NCBI RefSeq assembly: GCF_902497745.1
Contig: NZ_CABVHJ010000011.1
Location: forward strand, 124,001 to 188,000
DNA: 64,000 nt
Source: Pseudomonas fluorescens
Lineage (GTDB): Bacteria > Pseudomonadota > Gammaproteobacteria > Pseudomonadales > Pseudomonadaceae
Direction of reading: 5' to 3'
Part shown: positions 33,418 through 43,020 of the stretch, piece after piece
How positions within the stretch are numbered: position 1 is the first letter of the stretch
Layout: the number at the start of each line of letters is the position of its first letter
Notes under the pieces: generated by a model
What the model was told of the DNA's origin: nothing
The model's database searches: none
Seen by the model: the letters and a program-made list of their open reading frames with translations, nothing else
Program-made: the position numbers and the translations under genes

Positions 33418-33933
33418 ATGATCCGACTGTTCAAATTCCTGTTTGTGTTTTTTGCGTGTTCTGGCGCTGTCAGTGCATCAGCGGGTGAGCCGAGCATTAC
33501 CTGGCCGGCCGGTTGGCAAGTCGAGGTGCTACCTGAAACGACTGCGCAGGTTTCCCGTCAGCGTGCGGTCAAAAACGACGTCGATGGCAATCAGGTGATG
33601 GTCATGGAATTGACCATGACGCAGGTGGAAAGTGGGCATCAGGTCAACTTGCAAGGCGTGCTGCTGGAAATGCGCAAGTCGATCCAGAAGGACTTCTTCC
33701 AGGGCGGCTACCAAAGTGTCTGCAACAAAGTGCATCCGGCCACGCTGGGTACGTTATCGGCGCTGGAAACCACTTGCACGATCACCGAGAACGGTCGACA
33801 TGTGTTGTCGCAAACCCTGGTAGCTGCGGTCGAGGCGGAAAAGGCTTATGTGCTTTCTTACGCTGGGCAGGCAGAGGTTTATAAGGCTAGCGCCGACGAG
33901 ATAGTGGCGGTGAGAAACAGCTTGAAACTTTAA
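33418..33933 (+). CDS. Exported protein of a small Pseudomonas family (DUF4946-like)
   Basis: A 171-residue protein with an N-terminal signal peptide (hydrophobic residues about 5-20, cleavage near ASA-GE), then ITWPAGWQVEVLPE and a compact beta-rich domain with two Cys (VCNKVHP, ETTCTITENG) that may form a disulfide. The family name is recalled, not checked. The ATG at 33418 is preferred over GTG 33406, although neither has a strong ribosome site. Probably periplasmic; function unknown. Confidence 0.7.
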   Translation: MIRLFKFLFVFFACSGAVSASAGEPSITWPAGWQVEVLPETTAQVSRQRAVKNDVDGNQVMVMELTMTQVESGHQVNLQGVLLEMRKSIQKDFFQGGYQSVCNKVHPATLGTLSALETTCTITENGRHVLSQTLVAAVEAEKAYVLSYAGQAEVYKASADEIVAVRNSLKL

Positions 33934-34108
33934 GTCACTGTACTCTTCGTGGGATGGTTAGATACCCGAAGGCATTAAGCACAAAGTTTAACGTTGACCC
34001 TGAATCGCAACATTGCGCATCAAAATGTTTGAGTATGTGGCTCAGTAACGTTACAGAAAAATCGCAACTTGTTCGATGAAAATCATTTCATTTGTTAGAT
34101 ATTGTCAA

Positions 34109-34143
34109 TAAAAAAGCCCTGCATGATGCAGGGCTTTGTTGTT
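34109..34143. terminator. Bidirectional intrinsic terminator
   Basis: AAAAAAGCCCTGCA-TGA-TGCAGGGCTTTGTT. On the minus strand the stem is followed by six T residues, which ends mvaU; it may also end the plus-strand gene stopping at 33933. Confidence 0.85.
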
Positions 34144-34152
34144 GGCGCTGGA

Positions 34153-34518
34153 TTAACCGCGCAACCAGGAATCAACGGTGGCTGCACCGTATTGTTCCTT
34201 CCACGCTTTCAGGCCGCGGTGGTTGCCGCCCTTGGTTTCGATCAGTTCACCGGTGTGCGGGTTCTGGTAGACCTTGACCACGCGAGCGCGGCGGGTTTTA
34301 GGTGCTGCAGAGGTCTGCAGACCGGATTTTGCCGGGTTCGGATCGAGAATGGCGATGATGTCTTTCAGGCCTTTGCCGTAGTTTTTCATCAGCCCCTGGA
34401 GCTTTTCTTCGAATTCGATTTCTTTCTTCAGCCCGGCATCGTTCTTCAGCGATTCCAGTTGCTTGAGCTGTTCCTGAAGGGCCTTTTCAGCTGCGCGAAA
34501 TTCAGCGAGTCTGGACAA
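34153..34518 (-). CDS. mvaU: MvaT/MvaU-family H-NS-like transcriptional regulator
   Basis: A 121-residue xenogeneic silencer. The N-terminal half is a coiled-coil oligomerisation domain (SRLAEFRAAEKALQEQLKQLE..), and the C-terminal DNA-binding part holds VYQNPHTGELIETKGGNHRG and LKAWKEQYG, with the lysine/arginine and GGN elements typical of MvaT-type binding to AT-rich DNA. The sequence is closer to MvaU than MvaT. The start is TTG at 34518, after a ggag site, which gives the normal family length. Its own upstream region is visibly AT-rich, consistent with autoregulation. A candidate regulator of the AT-richer genes in this window. Confidence 0.88.
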   Translation of the reverse strand: MSRLAEFRAAEKALQEQLKQLESLKNDAGLKKEIEFEEKLQGLMKNYGKGLKDIIAILDPNPAKSGLQTSAAPKTRRARVVKVYQNPHTGELIETKGGNHRGLKAWKEQYGAATVDSWLRG

Positions 34519-34752
34519 TATCTTTACTCCAATAGTGTGTTTGGCTGATACCAACCGCAAACAAAGCTATAAGCCAAGAGCCTTGAAGCGACTCGGTGAT
34601 AAATGGCTCACCTGCCAATTTTGCTCAGGTTGAAAAAATTGTAGTAGTTAATGCGCCAAGAGTAAATCCTGATGTTGTCTTCATGTAACAACAGCGGTCT
34701 TTTGTATCAATTTGGTGCGTCTGATCGGTACGCTCGTCTTAATCAGGCTTAG

Positions 34753-36288
34753 TTAATGGTGAGTTAATGCGCTGATGAAATCCGCAGCCGGCATCGGTTT
34801 GCCGAACAGGTAGCCTTGCAGGAAGTTGACGTGATGCGCTGTCAGATAATCGGCTTGCGCCTGAGTTTCGACACCTTCGGCAACAATACCCAAATCAAGC
34901 TTGGCCGACAGTTCGATAATGGTGTCGAGAATGTGCCGGGACAGCGCATCGATGCCGATCATGGCGACGAAACTCTGATCTATCTTGAGAAAGTCGACAT
35001 TGAATTTGCGCAAGTAGCCGAGGCTCGAGTGGCCGGTGCCGAAGTCGTCAATCGCGATCTTCACGTCCAGTGCATGCAATTGCTCGAACAGTTGCCGGGT
35101 GATGTCGGTCGGTTCGATCAACTCCCGCTCGGTCAGCTCCAGCACCAGGCTGATGCTGTCGGGCGCGAACGCGGCGAGAAACGCCCGGCAGTCCTCAACC
35201 AGTTCGAGATCCTTGCAGTGGCTCGCAGTAATATTGATGCCGATATGAAACGGCGGGGTGAAGGTTGCTGACAGTGGCCCCAGCAGCGTCGCGGTCTGTT
35301 GCATCAGGGCGCGGGTCATCGGCACGATCAGGCCCGAATGCTCGGCGAACGGGATAAACAGATCCGGGCGCACCAGCCCTTCTTTGGGGTGTGTCCAGCG
35401 CATCAACACTTCGGCCCCCGACCATTTCTTGCTGTCACCATGCACCACGGGCTGGAAGTAAGGGATGAATTCGCCGGCCTCAAGCGCGCGGAGCATCTCG
35501 TGGCTCGGCGACGTAGAGCGCTTTTGCAAGACATGTCCTATGGCACCGGACACCACGCCAAAAAAGATCAACAGACTGAACAGCGGCGGATATTTATCGG
35601 CCATGTAGCGCCAGGTTTCGCCCTCGGGAAAACCGGCGGAGACACTGAACGCGTACCGCGAAGAATCCAGTGTGTGCTGGGCTATCGGCAACGCGGGCAG
35701 GGCACCAGTGTGTACTTTGCCGTCGGCCGCCAGCCAGTTGTCGCCCACTTGCAGCACCAGCAACATGTGCCGGCCGATCAGACGCAACATGTTGCTTAGA
35801 TGGTAACCGTCGAGTGTCGTCAGGGCGCCGCCACGACCTTCGCTGAGCCGATAGACCAACAGGGCGGTGTTGGGTGTCACCGGGTTGCCATTCATCAGCC
35901 ACAACTTGCCCTGGTTATAGTCGCCCGCGTTGACGGCTTCCTTGAAGTCGCCAAACAACGAGCTGCAATAGAGGTTGTCGTCCCACACCAGATTGGTCGA
36001 GCGCACGAACGGGCGGCGGGTCACTTGCTCGCGCAAGGCGAGTTTGACGTTCTCACAAGTCTGGCCGGCCAGTGGCAGCAATTCATGAGCGGCTTGAGCA
36101 GTGTTGTCGAGCATTAACTCGAATTGGCGCAACGCCTCTTCGGCAGTCTGTCGTGAACCTTGCTCCAGCGTGCGTTCGGCCTGCATGTAAAGAATCGCGC
36201 TGCCCAGCAGCACCGGAAGCAAACCGCTGAGCAGGGTGAAGACGATGCGGGTGCTGCGCTTGCGGCGGGGTCTGACGGTCAACGGCAT
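34753..36288 (-). CDS. Membrane-bound EAL-domain c-di-GMP phosphodiesterase with periplasmic CSS-type sensor
   Basis: A 511-residue protein: TM1 about residues 15-33, a periplasmic domain about 34-235 with a CSS motif (YCSSLFG) and another Cys (TCENV), TM2 about 237-255, then an EAL domain from about 265. CSS-motif proteins use the redox state of the two Cys to control phosphodiesterase activity. The EAL signature reads EVL (AEVLMRWTHP). The other catalytic elements are present: NITASH, ELTERE, IDDFGTG, FLKIDQSF and AEGVETQAQ. It probably hydrolyses c-di-GMP and so influences motility or biofilm. No GGDEF domain. Confidence 0.9.
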   Translation of the reverse strand: MPLTVRPRRKRSTRIVFTLLSGLLPVLLGSAILYMQAERTLEQGSRQTAEEALRQFELMLDNTAQAAHELLPLAGQTCENVKLALREQVTRRPFVRSTNLVWDDNLYCSSLFGDFKEAVNAGDYNQGKLWLMNGNPVTPNTALLVYRLSEGRGGALTTLDGYHLSNMLRLIGRHMLLVLQVGDNWLAADGKVHTGALPALPIAQHTLDSSRYAFSVSAGFPEGETWRYMADKYPPLFSLLIFFGVVSGAIGHVLQKRSTSPSHEMLRALEAGEFIPYFQPVVHGDSKKWSGAEVLMRWTHPKEGLVRPDLFIPFAEHSGLIVPMTRALMQQTATLLGPLSATFTPPFHIGINITASHCKDLELVEDCRAFLAAFAPDSISLVLELTERELIEPTDITRQLFEQLHALDVKIAIDDFGTGHSSLGYLRKFNVDFLKIDQSFVAMIGIDALSRHILDTIIELSAKLDLGIVAEGVETQAQADYLTAHHVNFLQGYLFGKPMPAADFISALTHH

Positions 36289-36406
36289 GGGCGCATCCTG
36301 TCGCGGTGGAGTGGGGCTCTCGAATGCAGGCCGGATTACGGCGCGCCGCTGAAAAACACATCAGCCAGAGGGGAGGATAGATGGCCGAAGGCGCTCGCGC
36401 CGCTCA

Positions 36407-37276
36407 TCAGTGCTTCATCCGCGTTGCCAGCTCGATAAAGGCCAGAGTAGCGGGTGACGCCTGACGCTGATCGAGGACGGCAAGTCCGACCTGACGCTGC
36501 ACGGCGGGCAACAACGGCCTCTTCACGTAGCGCGGCGTTGCTTCCTCCGGCAATGAACCTTCGGCAACAATCGTGATGGCGTCACCACGGCTGACCGTGT
36601 CGAGAGTGCTGAGCAGTTGCGAACAGCGATAGCGAATGTTCGGTTGCAAACGCGCGGCCGTGAACAGCCGCGATACCAGTTCCGAAGAACCAGCCTCAGT
36701 AAGCACGAAAGGTGCGTCGCACAGATCCTTGAGACTCAACGCCGACCGCGCTGCCAGGGGATGATCCAAAGGGAGCAGGGCAACCATCTGATCTTCGAGC
36801 AAGGCAAACGTGTCGAAGCGCTCCTCTGGCAGCACCACAAAACCGATGTCGATCCGCCGCTCTTCCAGCCATTGAATCACTTGTCGATCCGGCCCTTCAT
36901 CGATGTGCACTTCGATGCCCGGATGCGCCTCGCGATATTGCCGCAGAATATCGGGCAGCAGCTTGATCGACGAAGTCGGGCCGAACGAGCCGATGCGCAA
37001 GGTACCGCTTTTCATGCCGCGTGCATCAGCGGCTTCCTGGCGCAAGGTGTTGGCCAGCCCGAGCATGGCGCGGGCGCGTAGCAGCAATTGCTCACCGATA
37101 TCACTGAGTTCCACGGACGACTGATGCCGGCGCAGCAATTCGACGCCGAGTTCCTGTTCCAGCGACTTCATCGCGTGGGACACCGCCGACTGCGAAATCC
37201 CCAACCGATGGGCCGCGAGGGTGAAACCGCGCAGTTCGGCGACCAGCGAGAAGATCTCCAGCTGCGTGAGGGTCAT
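36407..37276 (-). CDS. LysR-type transcriptional regulator
   Basis: A 289-residue LysR protein: the winged helix-turn-helix (LRGFTLAAHRLGISQSAVSHAMKSLEQELG) at the N-terminus, then a periplasmic-binding-fold effector domain. It is divergent from the EamA transporter at 37355 (78 bases between starts), so it probably controls that gene and itself. Effector unknown. Confidence 0.92.
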   Translation of the reverse strand: MTLTQLEIFSLVAELRGFTLAAHRLGISQSAVSHAMKSLEQELGVELLRRHQSSVELSDIGEQLLLRARAMLGLANTLRQEAADARGMKSGTLRIGSFGPTSSIKLLPDILRQYREAHPGIEVHIDEGPDRQVIQWLEERRIDIGFVVLPEERFDTFALLEDQMVALLPLDHPLAARSALSLKDLCDAPFVLTEAGSSELVSRLFTAARLQPNIRYRCSQLLSTLDTVSRGDAITIVAEGSLPEEATPRYVKRPLLPAVQRQVGLAVLDQRQASPATLAFIELATRMKH

Positions 37277-37354
37277 GAGTATTTGCTCATTTTACGATGA
37301 CAGAGAATGAGATGAATGATACGGCATTCCTCAAGTTCCTGAATCTGGAGCGTC

Positions 37355-38302
37355 ATGCGCAACGTCGACCAGCTGCACACAACATCATCCGACATCCCCG
37401 TTTACCTGAGTCTGGCGGCGGTCACCATGATCTGGGGCGGGACCTTTGTCGCTGGACGTTTCCTTGCGGGCAGCCTGACTCCGATGTTCGCCGCCAGCCT
37501 GCGCTTCCTGCTCGCCAGTGCGGCGTTGCTCGGCTTCCTGTGGCTGGCGCGGATCCCTTTGGCGCGGCCGACTCCACGACAATGGCTGCATCTGGCACTG
37601 CTGGGGTTCTTCGGGATCTTCTTCTATAACCTGTGCTTTTTTTACGGCCTGCAATATATCAACGCGTCGCGGGCTTCGTTGATTGTGGCGTTGAACCCGG
37701 CGGTGATTGGTCTTGTCTCGTGGTGGTTGTTGAAGGAACGTCTGGGTCGGGTGAAAACCGCCGGCATCGCGATCTGCATAGTCGGCGCTGGCCTGGTGAT
37801 CATCAGTCGCAATCCGCAATTACTGGCTGCAACGCCGCATGCGTGGATCGGTGATCTGTTGATTCTTGGCTGTGTGCTGGGCTGGGGCGTTTATTCGTTG
37901 TTTTCCCGTGATTTGAATCGGACGTTGGGGCCGGTGCAGACCGTGACGTACTCGATCCTGATCGGCACAGTCATGTTGTGCGCTCTGGCGGCGGTACGTG
38001 GCGAGCTGAGCTGGCAGACGCTGAATAATCTGGGCCTGGCGCAATGGCTGAGCCTGCTGTACCTCGGCGTCCTGGGCTCGGCGCTGGCCTACATCGGCTA
38101 TTACGACGGCATCCGCAAGATCGGCGCGACACGCAGCGGAGTGTTTATCGCGCTCAATCCGTTGACGGCGGTGATCCTTGGCGCGCTGCTGCTGGGCGAA
38201 CAATTGACAGCGGCCATGTACCTGGGTGGCGCGCTGATCCTGAGTGGCATTTACCTGTGCAACAAACCCCTTGCACCGGGCGCAAAAAAGCGGATTTTAT
38301 AG
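37355..38302 (+). CDS. EamA-family (DMT) transporter
   Basis: A 315-residue inner-membrane protein with ten hydrophobic segments in two EamA halves (IWGGTFVAGRFLAGSLTPMF near the start; GVYSLFSRDLNRTLGPVQTV in the second half). Members export amino acids, metabolites or drugs; the substrate is not evident. Divergent from a LysR regulator that probably controls it. Ribosome site ggag. Confidence 0.9.
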   Translation: MRNVDQLHTTSSDIPVYLSLAAVTMIWGGTFVAGRFLAGSLTPMFAASLRFLLASAALLGFLWLARIPLARPTPRQWLHLALLGFFGIFFYNLCFFYGLQYINASRASLIVALNPAVIGLVSWWLLKERLGRVKTAGIAICIVGAGLVIISRNPQLLAATPHAWIGDLLILGCVLGWGVYSLFSRDLNRTLGPVQTVTYSILIGTVMLCALAAVRGELSWQTLNNLGLAQWLSLLYLGVLGSALAYIGYYDGIRKIGATRSGVFIALNPLTAVILGALLLGEQLTAAMYLGGALILSGIYLCNKPLAPGAKKRIL

Positions 38303-38407
38303 GGAGGGCAGACAAGCCTATTTACGCTGTGTAGAATCGGGTTACGCATACAATAATAATCGTCTTCTGGCAGCAGAAGCCTCGCCCGCAAGAGCCTTGG
38401 GTCGACA

Positions 38408-38500
38408 ATGAAGATATTCGGGTTTCAACTGATCTACGGTGACTTCCTCGCCCGCAGTGTGCGTGGCATCTCCTGCGCGCCACCCACCGACCTCGCATGA
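38408..38500 (+). CDS. Short ORF upstream of hpd (30 aa), possible leader peptide
   Basis: A 30-residue frame begins MKIFGFQLIYGDFLARSVRG and ends TDLA, 48 bases before hpd. It is rich in aromatic residues at the start (three Phe and one Tyr in the first 13) but has only a weak ribosome site. It may be a translated upstream ORF on the hpd transcript; chance is not excluded. Confidence 0.35.
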   Translation: MKIFGFQLIYGDFLARSVRGISCAPPTDLA

Positions 38501-38547
38501 CTGACAAATAACCCTGGTTAATTGATAAGAAATGATGAGGCGCCACC

Positions 38548-39624
38548 ATGGCAGATTTATACGAAAACCCAATGGGCCTGATGGGCTTTGAATTCATCGA
38601 GCTCGCATCGCCGGTGCCGGGAACCCTGGAGCCGATCTTCGAGATCATGGGCTTCACCAAAGTCGCCACCCACCGCTCGAAGAACGTGCACCTGTACCGT
38701 CAGGGCGCGATCAACCTGATCCTCAACAACGAACCCAACAGCGTCGCTTCGTACTTCGCGGCTGAGCACGGCCCGTCCGTTTGCGGCATGGCGTTCCGCG
38801 TCAAGGATTCGCAGAAAGCCTATAACCGCGCACTGGAACTCGGCGCCCAGCCGATCCATATCGAAACCGGCCCGATGGAGCTGAACCTGCCGGCGATCAA
38901 AGGCATTGGCGGCGCGCCGCTGTACCTGATCGACCGTTTCGGCGAAGGCAGCTCGATCTACGACATCGACTTCGTGTTTATCGAAGGCGTTGATCGCAAT
39001 CCGGTCGGTGCCGGCCTGAAGATCATCGACCACCTGACGCACAACGTGTATCGCGGTCGCATGGCCTACTGGGCGAACTTCTACGAGAAGCTGTTCAACT
39101 TCCGCGAGATCCGTTACTTCGACATCAAGGGCGAATACACCGGCCTGACCTCGAAAGCGATGACCGCACCGGACGGCATGATCCGCATCCCGCTGAACGA
39201 AGAGTCGTCCAAAGGCGCGGGCCAGATCGAAGAGTTCCTGATGCAGTTCAACGGCGAGGGCATCCAGCACGTTGCGTTCCTCACCGACGACCTGATCAAG
39301 ACCTGGGATCAGTTGAAGAAGATCGGCATGCGCTTCATGACCGCGCCGCCGGACACCTATTACGAAATGCTCGAAGGCCGTCTGCCTAACCATGGCGAGC
39401 CGGTGGATCAACTGCAATCACGTGGCATCCTGCTCGACGGCGCCTCGGAGCAGGGCGACAAGCGTCTGCTGCTGCAGATCTTCTCGGAAACCCTGATGGG
39501 CCCGGTGTTCTTCGAGTTCATCCAGCGTAAAGGCGATGATGGTTTCGGCGAAGGTAACTTCAAGGCTCTGTTCGAGTCGATCGAGCGTGATCAGGTGCGT
39601 CGCGGTGTACTTGCTACCGAGTAA
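38548..39624 (+). CDS. hpd: 4-hydroxyphenylpyruvate dioxygenase
   Basis: A 358-residue non-haem iron enzyme converting 4-hydroxyphenylpyruvate to homogentisate in tyrosine catabolism. It has two VOC-type halves. The C-terminal half carries the iron ligands: His in IIDHLTHNVYRG, His in GIQHVAFLTDD and Glu in FFEFIQRKGD. Length and sequence fit the P. fluorescens enzyme. Codon use is that of a well-expressed gene. A terminator follows. Confidence 0.97.
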   Translation: MADLYENPMGLMGFEFIELASPVPGTLEPIFEIMGFTKVATHRSKNVHLYRQGAINLILNNEPNSVASYFAAEHGPSVCGMAFRVKDSQKAYNRALELGAQPIHIETGPMELNLPAIKGIGGAPLYLIDRFGEGSSIYDIDFVFIEGVDRNPVGAGLKIIDHLTHNVYRGRMAYWANFYEKLFNFREIRYFDIKGEYTGLTSKAMTAPDGMIRIPLNEESSKGAGQIEEFLMQFNGEGIQHVAFLTDDLIKTWDQLKKIGMRFMTAPPDTYYEMLEGRLPNHGEPVDQLQSRGILLDGASEQGDKRLLLQIFSETLMGPVFFEFIQRKGDDGFGEGNFKALFESIERDQVRRGVLATE

Positions 39625-39640
39625 TCGGCCACTGAAATGA

Positions 39641-39681
39641 AAAAATCCCGGCCTGCAGAGATGCAGGGCCGGGATTTTTTT
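39641..39681 (+). terminator. Intrinsic terminator after hpd
   Basis: ATCCCGGCCTGCA pairs (one bulge) with TGCAGGGCCGGGAT and is followed by seven T residues. Confidence 0.88.
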
Positions 39682-39688
39682 CAAGATC

Positions 39689-39766
39689 AAAAGATCGCAG
39701 CCTGCGGCAGCTCCTACAGGAAAAACGCATTCCAAATGTAGGAGCTGCCGCAGGCTGCGATCTTTT
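39689..39766. repeat. REP doublet (GCCGCAGGCTGCGATC family)
   Basis: The left arm (39689-39718) and right arm (39737-39766) are perfect 30-base inverted copies. Each contains GCAGCCTGCGGCAGCTCC or its complement. They are separated by 18 bases in the gap between the convergent hpd and rarD genes. This is a Pseudomonas REP pair, distinct from the TTCGCGAGCA family found four times later in the window. Confidence 0.85.
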
Positions 39767-39770
39767 GCTT

Positions 39771-40652
39771 TTAAGGGCGGCGTTGCCGCGTCAGGTGTTT
39801 GAAGCCTTCGAAGACCAGCACCACAACCGCCAGCCAGATCGGAATATAGGTCAGCCATTCACTGGACTTGATGCTCTCACCGAGCAGCAACGCCACGCCG
39901 AGCAGCAACACCGGCTCAACATAACTCAACAAACCAAACAGGCTGAATGGCAGCAAGCGACTGGCAATGATGTACACCACCAGTGCCGACGCGCTGATCA
40001 GGCCGAGCAGCGGAATCAGCCACATCAGCCCCGGGTACTGATCAAACACGCCAAAGCCTTGCTCGCCACCCTGCACAAACCACCAGGCGACCGGCAGCAT
40101 CAGTGTCATGTCGATCCACAAGCCGCCGAGGTTGTCGGTCTTCAGGTATTTACGCAGGACGAAGTACAGCGGATAGCCGACGACCACCACCAGTGTCGCC
40201 CAGGAAAACCCGCCGACCTGGTACAGCTCGTTCAACACACCCAGAATCGCGAAGAACACCGCAACCTTTTGCAAATACGACAGGCTCTCGCCGTAGGCAA
40301 TTCGCCCGGTCAGGACCATCGCCAGTGGCAGCAGAAAGTAGCCCAGCGACACGTCGAGGCTGTAGCCATTGAGCGGCGCCCACATGAACAGCCACAGTTG
40401 CACGCCGAGCAGGGCGGCCGAGACGATCAACCCGGCGACCAGTTTTGGCTGTGCCGCCACCATCCGAATCAGCTCCAGCACCCGCCGCCATTCTCCGGAC
40501 ACCAGCATGAACACGGTCATGCACGGTACGGTCAGCAGCATCCGCCAGCCAAAGATCTCCACGCCACTCAACGGTGTGAGCAACGAGGTGTAGTAATACA
40601 TGACGGCAAACAGCACCGAGGCTGAAACCGATAGAGCGATACCTTTAGACAA
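39771..40652 (-). CDS. rarD: RarD-type EamA transporter
   Basis: A 293-residue inner-membrane protein of the RarD branch of the drug/metabolite transporters, with about ten hydrophobic helices. Typical features are the N-terminal KGIALSVSASVLFAVMYYY, QLWLFMWAPLNGYSLDVSLGYFLLPL and ASRLLPFSLFGLLSYVEP. Linked in some strains to chloramphenicol resistance or amino acid export; the substrate is unknown. Its stop lies at the edge of the REP doublet. Confidence 0.9.
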   Translation of the reverse strand: MSKGIALSVSASVLFAVMYYYTSLLTPLSGVEIFGWRMLLTVPCMTVFMLVSGEWRRVLELIRMVAAQPKLVAGLIVSAALLGVQLWLFMWAPLNGYSLDVSLGYFLLPLAMVLTGRIAYGESLSYLQKVAVFFAILGVLNELYQVGGFSWATLVVVVGYPLYFVLRKYLKTDNLGGLWIDMTLMLPVAWWFVQGGEQGFGVFDQYPGLMWLIPLLGLISASALVVYIIASRLLPFSLFGLLSYVEPVLLLGVALLLGESIKSSEWLTYIPIWLAVVVLVFEGFKHLTRQRRP

Positions 40653-40793
40653 ACTGTCCTCGCGGGTTGATGGTCAAACGGGGCGCGAAGGATACGTGGT
40701 TTTTGTGCTGAATATTGGCCGGATGCTCAATATTCCTCACACACATTTCCCTGCAACAGCTCCTGCACAAGCGTAGTCAGTGTGAGTGAAACA

Positions 40794-42911
40794 TCACTGC
40801 GCAACCTTCAACGGATTGCCGAAACGCCTCAGGTACATCTCGCCGAACTTGTAAGAGGCGTAATCGGTGATGTGGCCAATGTCACGATAGACCGGTAAAC
40901 CGTCGACAGTGGTCATGCACGCGGCGTCTTTGCATTGCACGATTTTTGGGTCAATGACGATCAAGCCGGGGTATTCAGTCTTCAAGTCATTGAACAGTCG
41001 TTCGAGCACCGGCTCTTTCGCGCCTGACCATGGCGCCGTGGCGCAGAGGCTGCTTTGCTCGGCACTGCCCATCAACCCGCGCAGCTTGACCTGTTGCAGC
41101 AGGCAGGTATTGATCCCCGCAGGCATAGGCAGCGTGTTCTCCAGAAAGACCGGAGTAGCACCGGATTCGACAATGATATCCAGGGCTTTGCGGATCGCTG
41201 TGCCGAGGCGTTGTTGCGACAGCTCCGGGCTGCGCGGGTCGTCCAGTTTGGTGACGATGTCATCCTTGAGATAAGCCTCCCAGAACTGGCCAACGATCAC
41301 ATACTTGAAATGCTTCTTCGCGATCAAGTCGTAATAGCGACGCGTCGCGTTGTGGCATTTTTGATACAGCCCGTTCGTGTACTTACTCACGTCATAGAGG
41401 TAGATCCCGGGCAAGGCCAGGCATGCCGGATAACCCTGTGTGAGGACGGCAAGATTGGCATCCTTGGCCAGTGTTTCGACAAAGCCCCAGTAGTGATTCG
41501 AAAATGAATCGCCCATCAGCAATATTTGCGGCGCGGCCTGCGCGGCGCCCGCTATACAGCCCGGATCGGCGCCGTCACTGACACCCAGGCATCCCTCCCG
41601 AGTGGCTGGAACAGACGCTTTCAAACCGTTGAAGACGTTGTTGTAGCCTTCGTTGAAGCGGTTCGGCCAGCCTTCCTGTCTGACGCTGGCCGCGTGGAGC
41701 AGCGACAGGCCGATTGCGGGCAGGATCATCAGCACGACAAGGGTTTTGGCAAAGCCGAGCCTGGCCTTTCGAAAGCGGTTTTCGATCAGCACGTAGCAGA
41801 GCCAGGCCATGACGAACGTGGAGACGAAGTAAACGACCGTCGCTGGCGCGGTGAGGGTGATGCCCATGTAATTCATCAGCGCCAGGATCGGCCAGTGCCA
41901 CAAGTACAGGGAGTACGAAAGCGTGCCTATGAACACCAGGGGTTTGAACGCCAGCAGTTTCGAGGTAAAGCTCGCATCGCCAATCCCCTGAAACAGCAAG
42001 GCTGCAGTGGCGAGGCACACGGCAATGGCGTGGTAGCGCGGAAAGCCCGGCAGGATATCTGCCAGAGTGGCGCAGTAGAGGATCGTCGCCAGCGAAAACG
42101 CACAGACCAGCGTGGCGCTCAGGCGATTGAGCCTGAACGTGTCCGTGCTGAAAATGACTGCACAGGAGCCGATCATCAATTCGAAAATTCGCGCGGTGAA
42201 GAAGTAGTAGTTTTTGTCAGGAACCGAGTAAGACAAGTACAGCGCGAGCGCCATTGCCGCCAGGGTCAAGCCGAGCACCACCGCTTTGAACAGGCTTTTC
42301 GCCAGATAGCGGTAGAGCAACCAGAGGCCCAGCGGCAGGGCCAGATACCACTGCCATTCGATGGCCAGCGACCAGGTGTGCAACAGCGGCAGGCTGGCCG
42401 CATCAGGCGTGGCGTAGCCCGTTGTGACTTTGGAAAAATACTGGTTGGAGATGATTAGCGATGTGTACTTTTCGCTTTTCAGAAAGTCGACATAGTCATC
42501 GGGCAAGTACAGCAGCGTTGTGATAATCAGGGTCACGGCCAGCAACGCAATCACCGCTGGCTGCAAGCGCCAGATTCGCCGCGTATAGAACCCCGAGAAC
42601 GTGAACGTGCCGTTGTTCAGCGATTTCATGATGATCGCGGTGGTCAGATAACCCGAGATCACGAAGAAGATATCGACGCCAATAAACCCGGACGGGAAAA
42701 GCGTCAGACCGCCGTGGAAAATCAACACCAGCAACACTGCGATTGCACGTAACCCGTCGATATCCGCACGATACTCGATCGATGGTTTGCGATCCCCGGT
42801 AGCCACGGTCGCCGCTGGCGAAAGAGGCTCGTGCAGATTTTTCGCGCCACGCAGTTTGAACAGCAGCCCGCGCAAAGGCTTGCTGGATACCTCAACGGGG
42901 CGATTGAGCAT
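40794..42911 (-). CDS. Acyltransferase 3 family protein with C-terminal SGNH domain
   Basis: A 705-residue protein. About residues 45-420 form an OafA-type membrane acyltransferase with ten or more helices (YRADIDGLRAIAVLLVLIFH, GVDIFFVISGYL, FYTRRIWRLQPA). A periplasmic SGNH hydrolase-like domain follows from about residue 460, with the nucleophile Ser in LLMGDSFSNHY and DIGHITDYASYKFG near the end supplying Asp/His. Such proteins O-acetylate cell-surface polysaccharides or lipopolysaccharide O-antigen. No glycan cluster is next to it. Confidence 0.92.
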   Translation of the reverse strand: MLNRPVEVSSKPLRGLLFKLRGAKNLHEPLSPAATVATGDRKPSIEYRADIDGLRAIAVLLVLIFHGGLTLFPSGFIGVDIFFVISGYLTTAIIMKSLNNGTFTFSGFYTRRIWRLQPAVIALLAVTLIITTLLYLPDDYVDFLKSEKYTSLIISNQYFSKVTTGYATPDAASLPLLHTWSLAIEWQWYLALPLGLWLLYRYLAKSLFKAVVLGLTLAAMALALYLSYSVPDKNYYFFTARIFELMIGSCAVIFSTDTFRLNRLSATLVCAFSLATILYCATLADILPGFPRYHAIAVCLATAALLFQGIGDASFTSKLLAFKPLVFIGTLSYSLYLWHWPILALMNYMGITLTAPATVVYFVSTFVMAWLCYVLIENRFRKARLGFAKTLVVLMILPAIGLSLLHAASVRQEGWPNRFNEGYNNVFNGLKASVPATREGCLGVSDGADPGCIAGAAQAAPQILLMGDSFSNHYWGFVETLAKDANLAVLTQGYPACLALPGIYLYDVSKYTNGLYQKCHNATRRYYDLIAKKHFKYVIVGQFWEAYLKDDIVTKLDDPRSPELSQQRLGTAIRKALDIIVESGATPVFLENTLPMPAGINTCLLQQVKLRGLMGSAEQSSLCATAPWSGAKEPVLERLFNDLKTEYPGLIVIDPKIVQCKDAACMTTVDGLPVYRDIGHITDYASYKFGEMYLRRFGNPLKVAQ

Positions 42912-43020
42912 TTATCAGTCCCTGGTCATTGCCGGGCGATCAATCAACAGTCCATTTGATCGCGCTTGATTCGTTGAAAGACAGCCGAGGGTATCGGCTG
43001 TCGAAGGCTTGCAGTAAAGC

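Noticed and set aside
38303..38547. Sigma-54 promoter before hpd
   Set aside because: A TGGC...GC pair is present near 38372, but the GG-to-GC spacing is 13 rather than the required 10.
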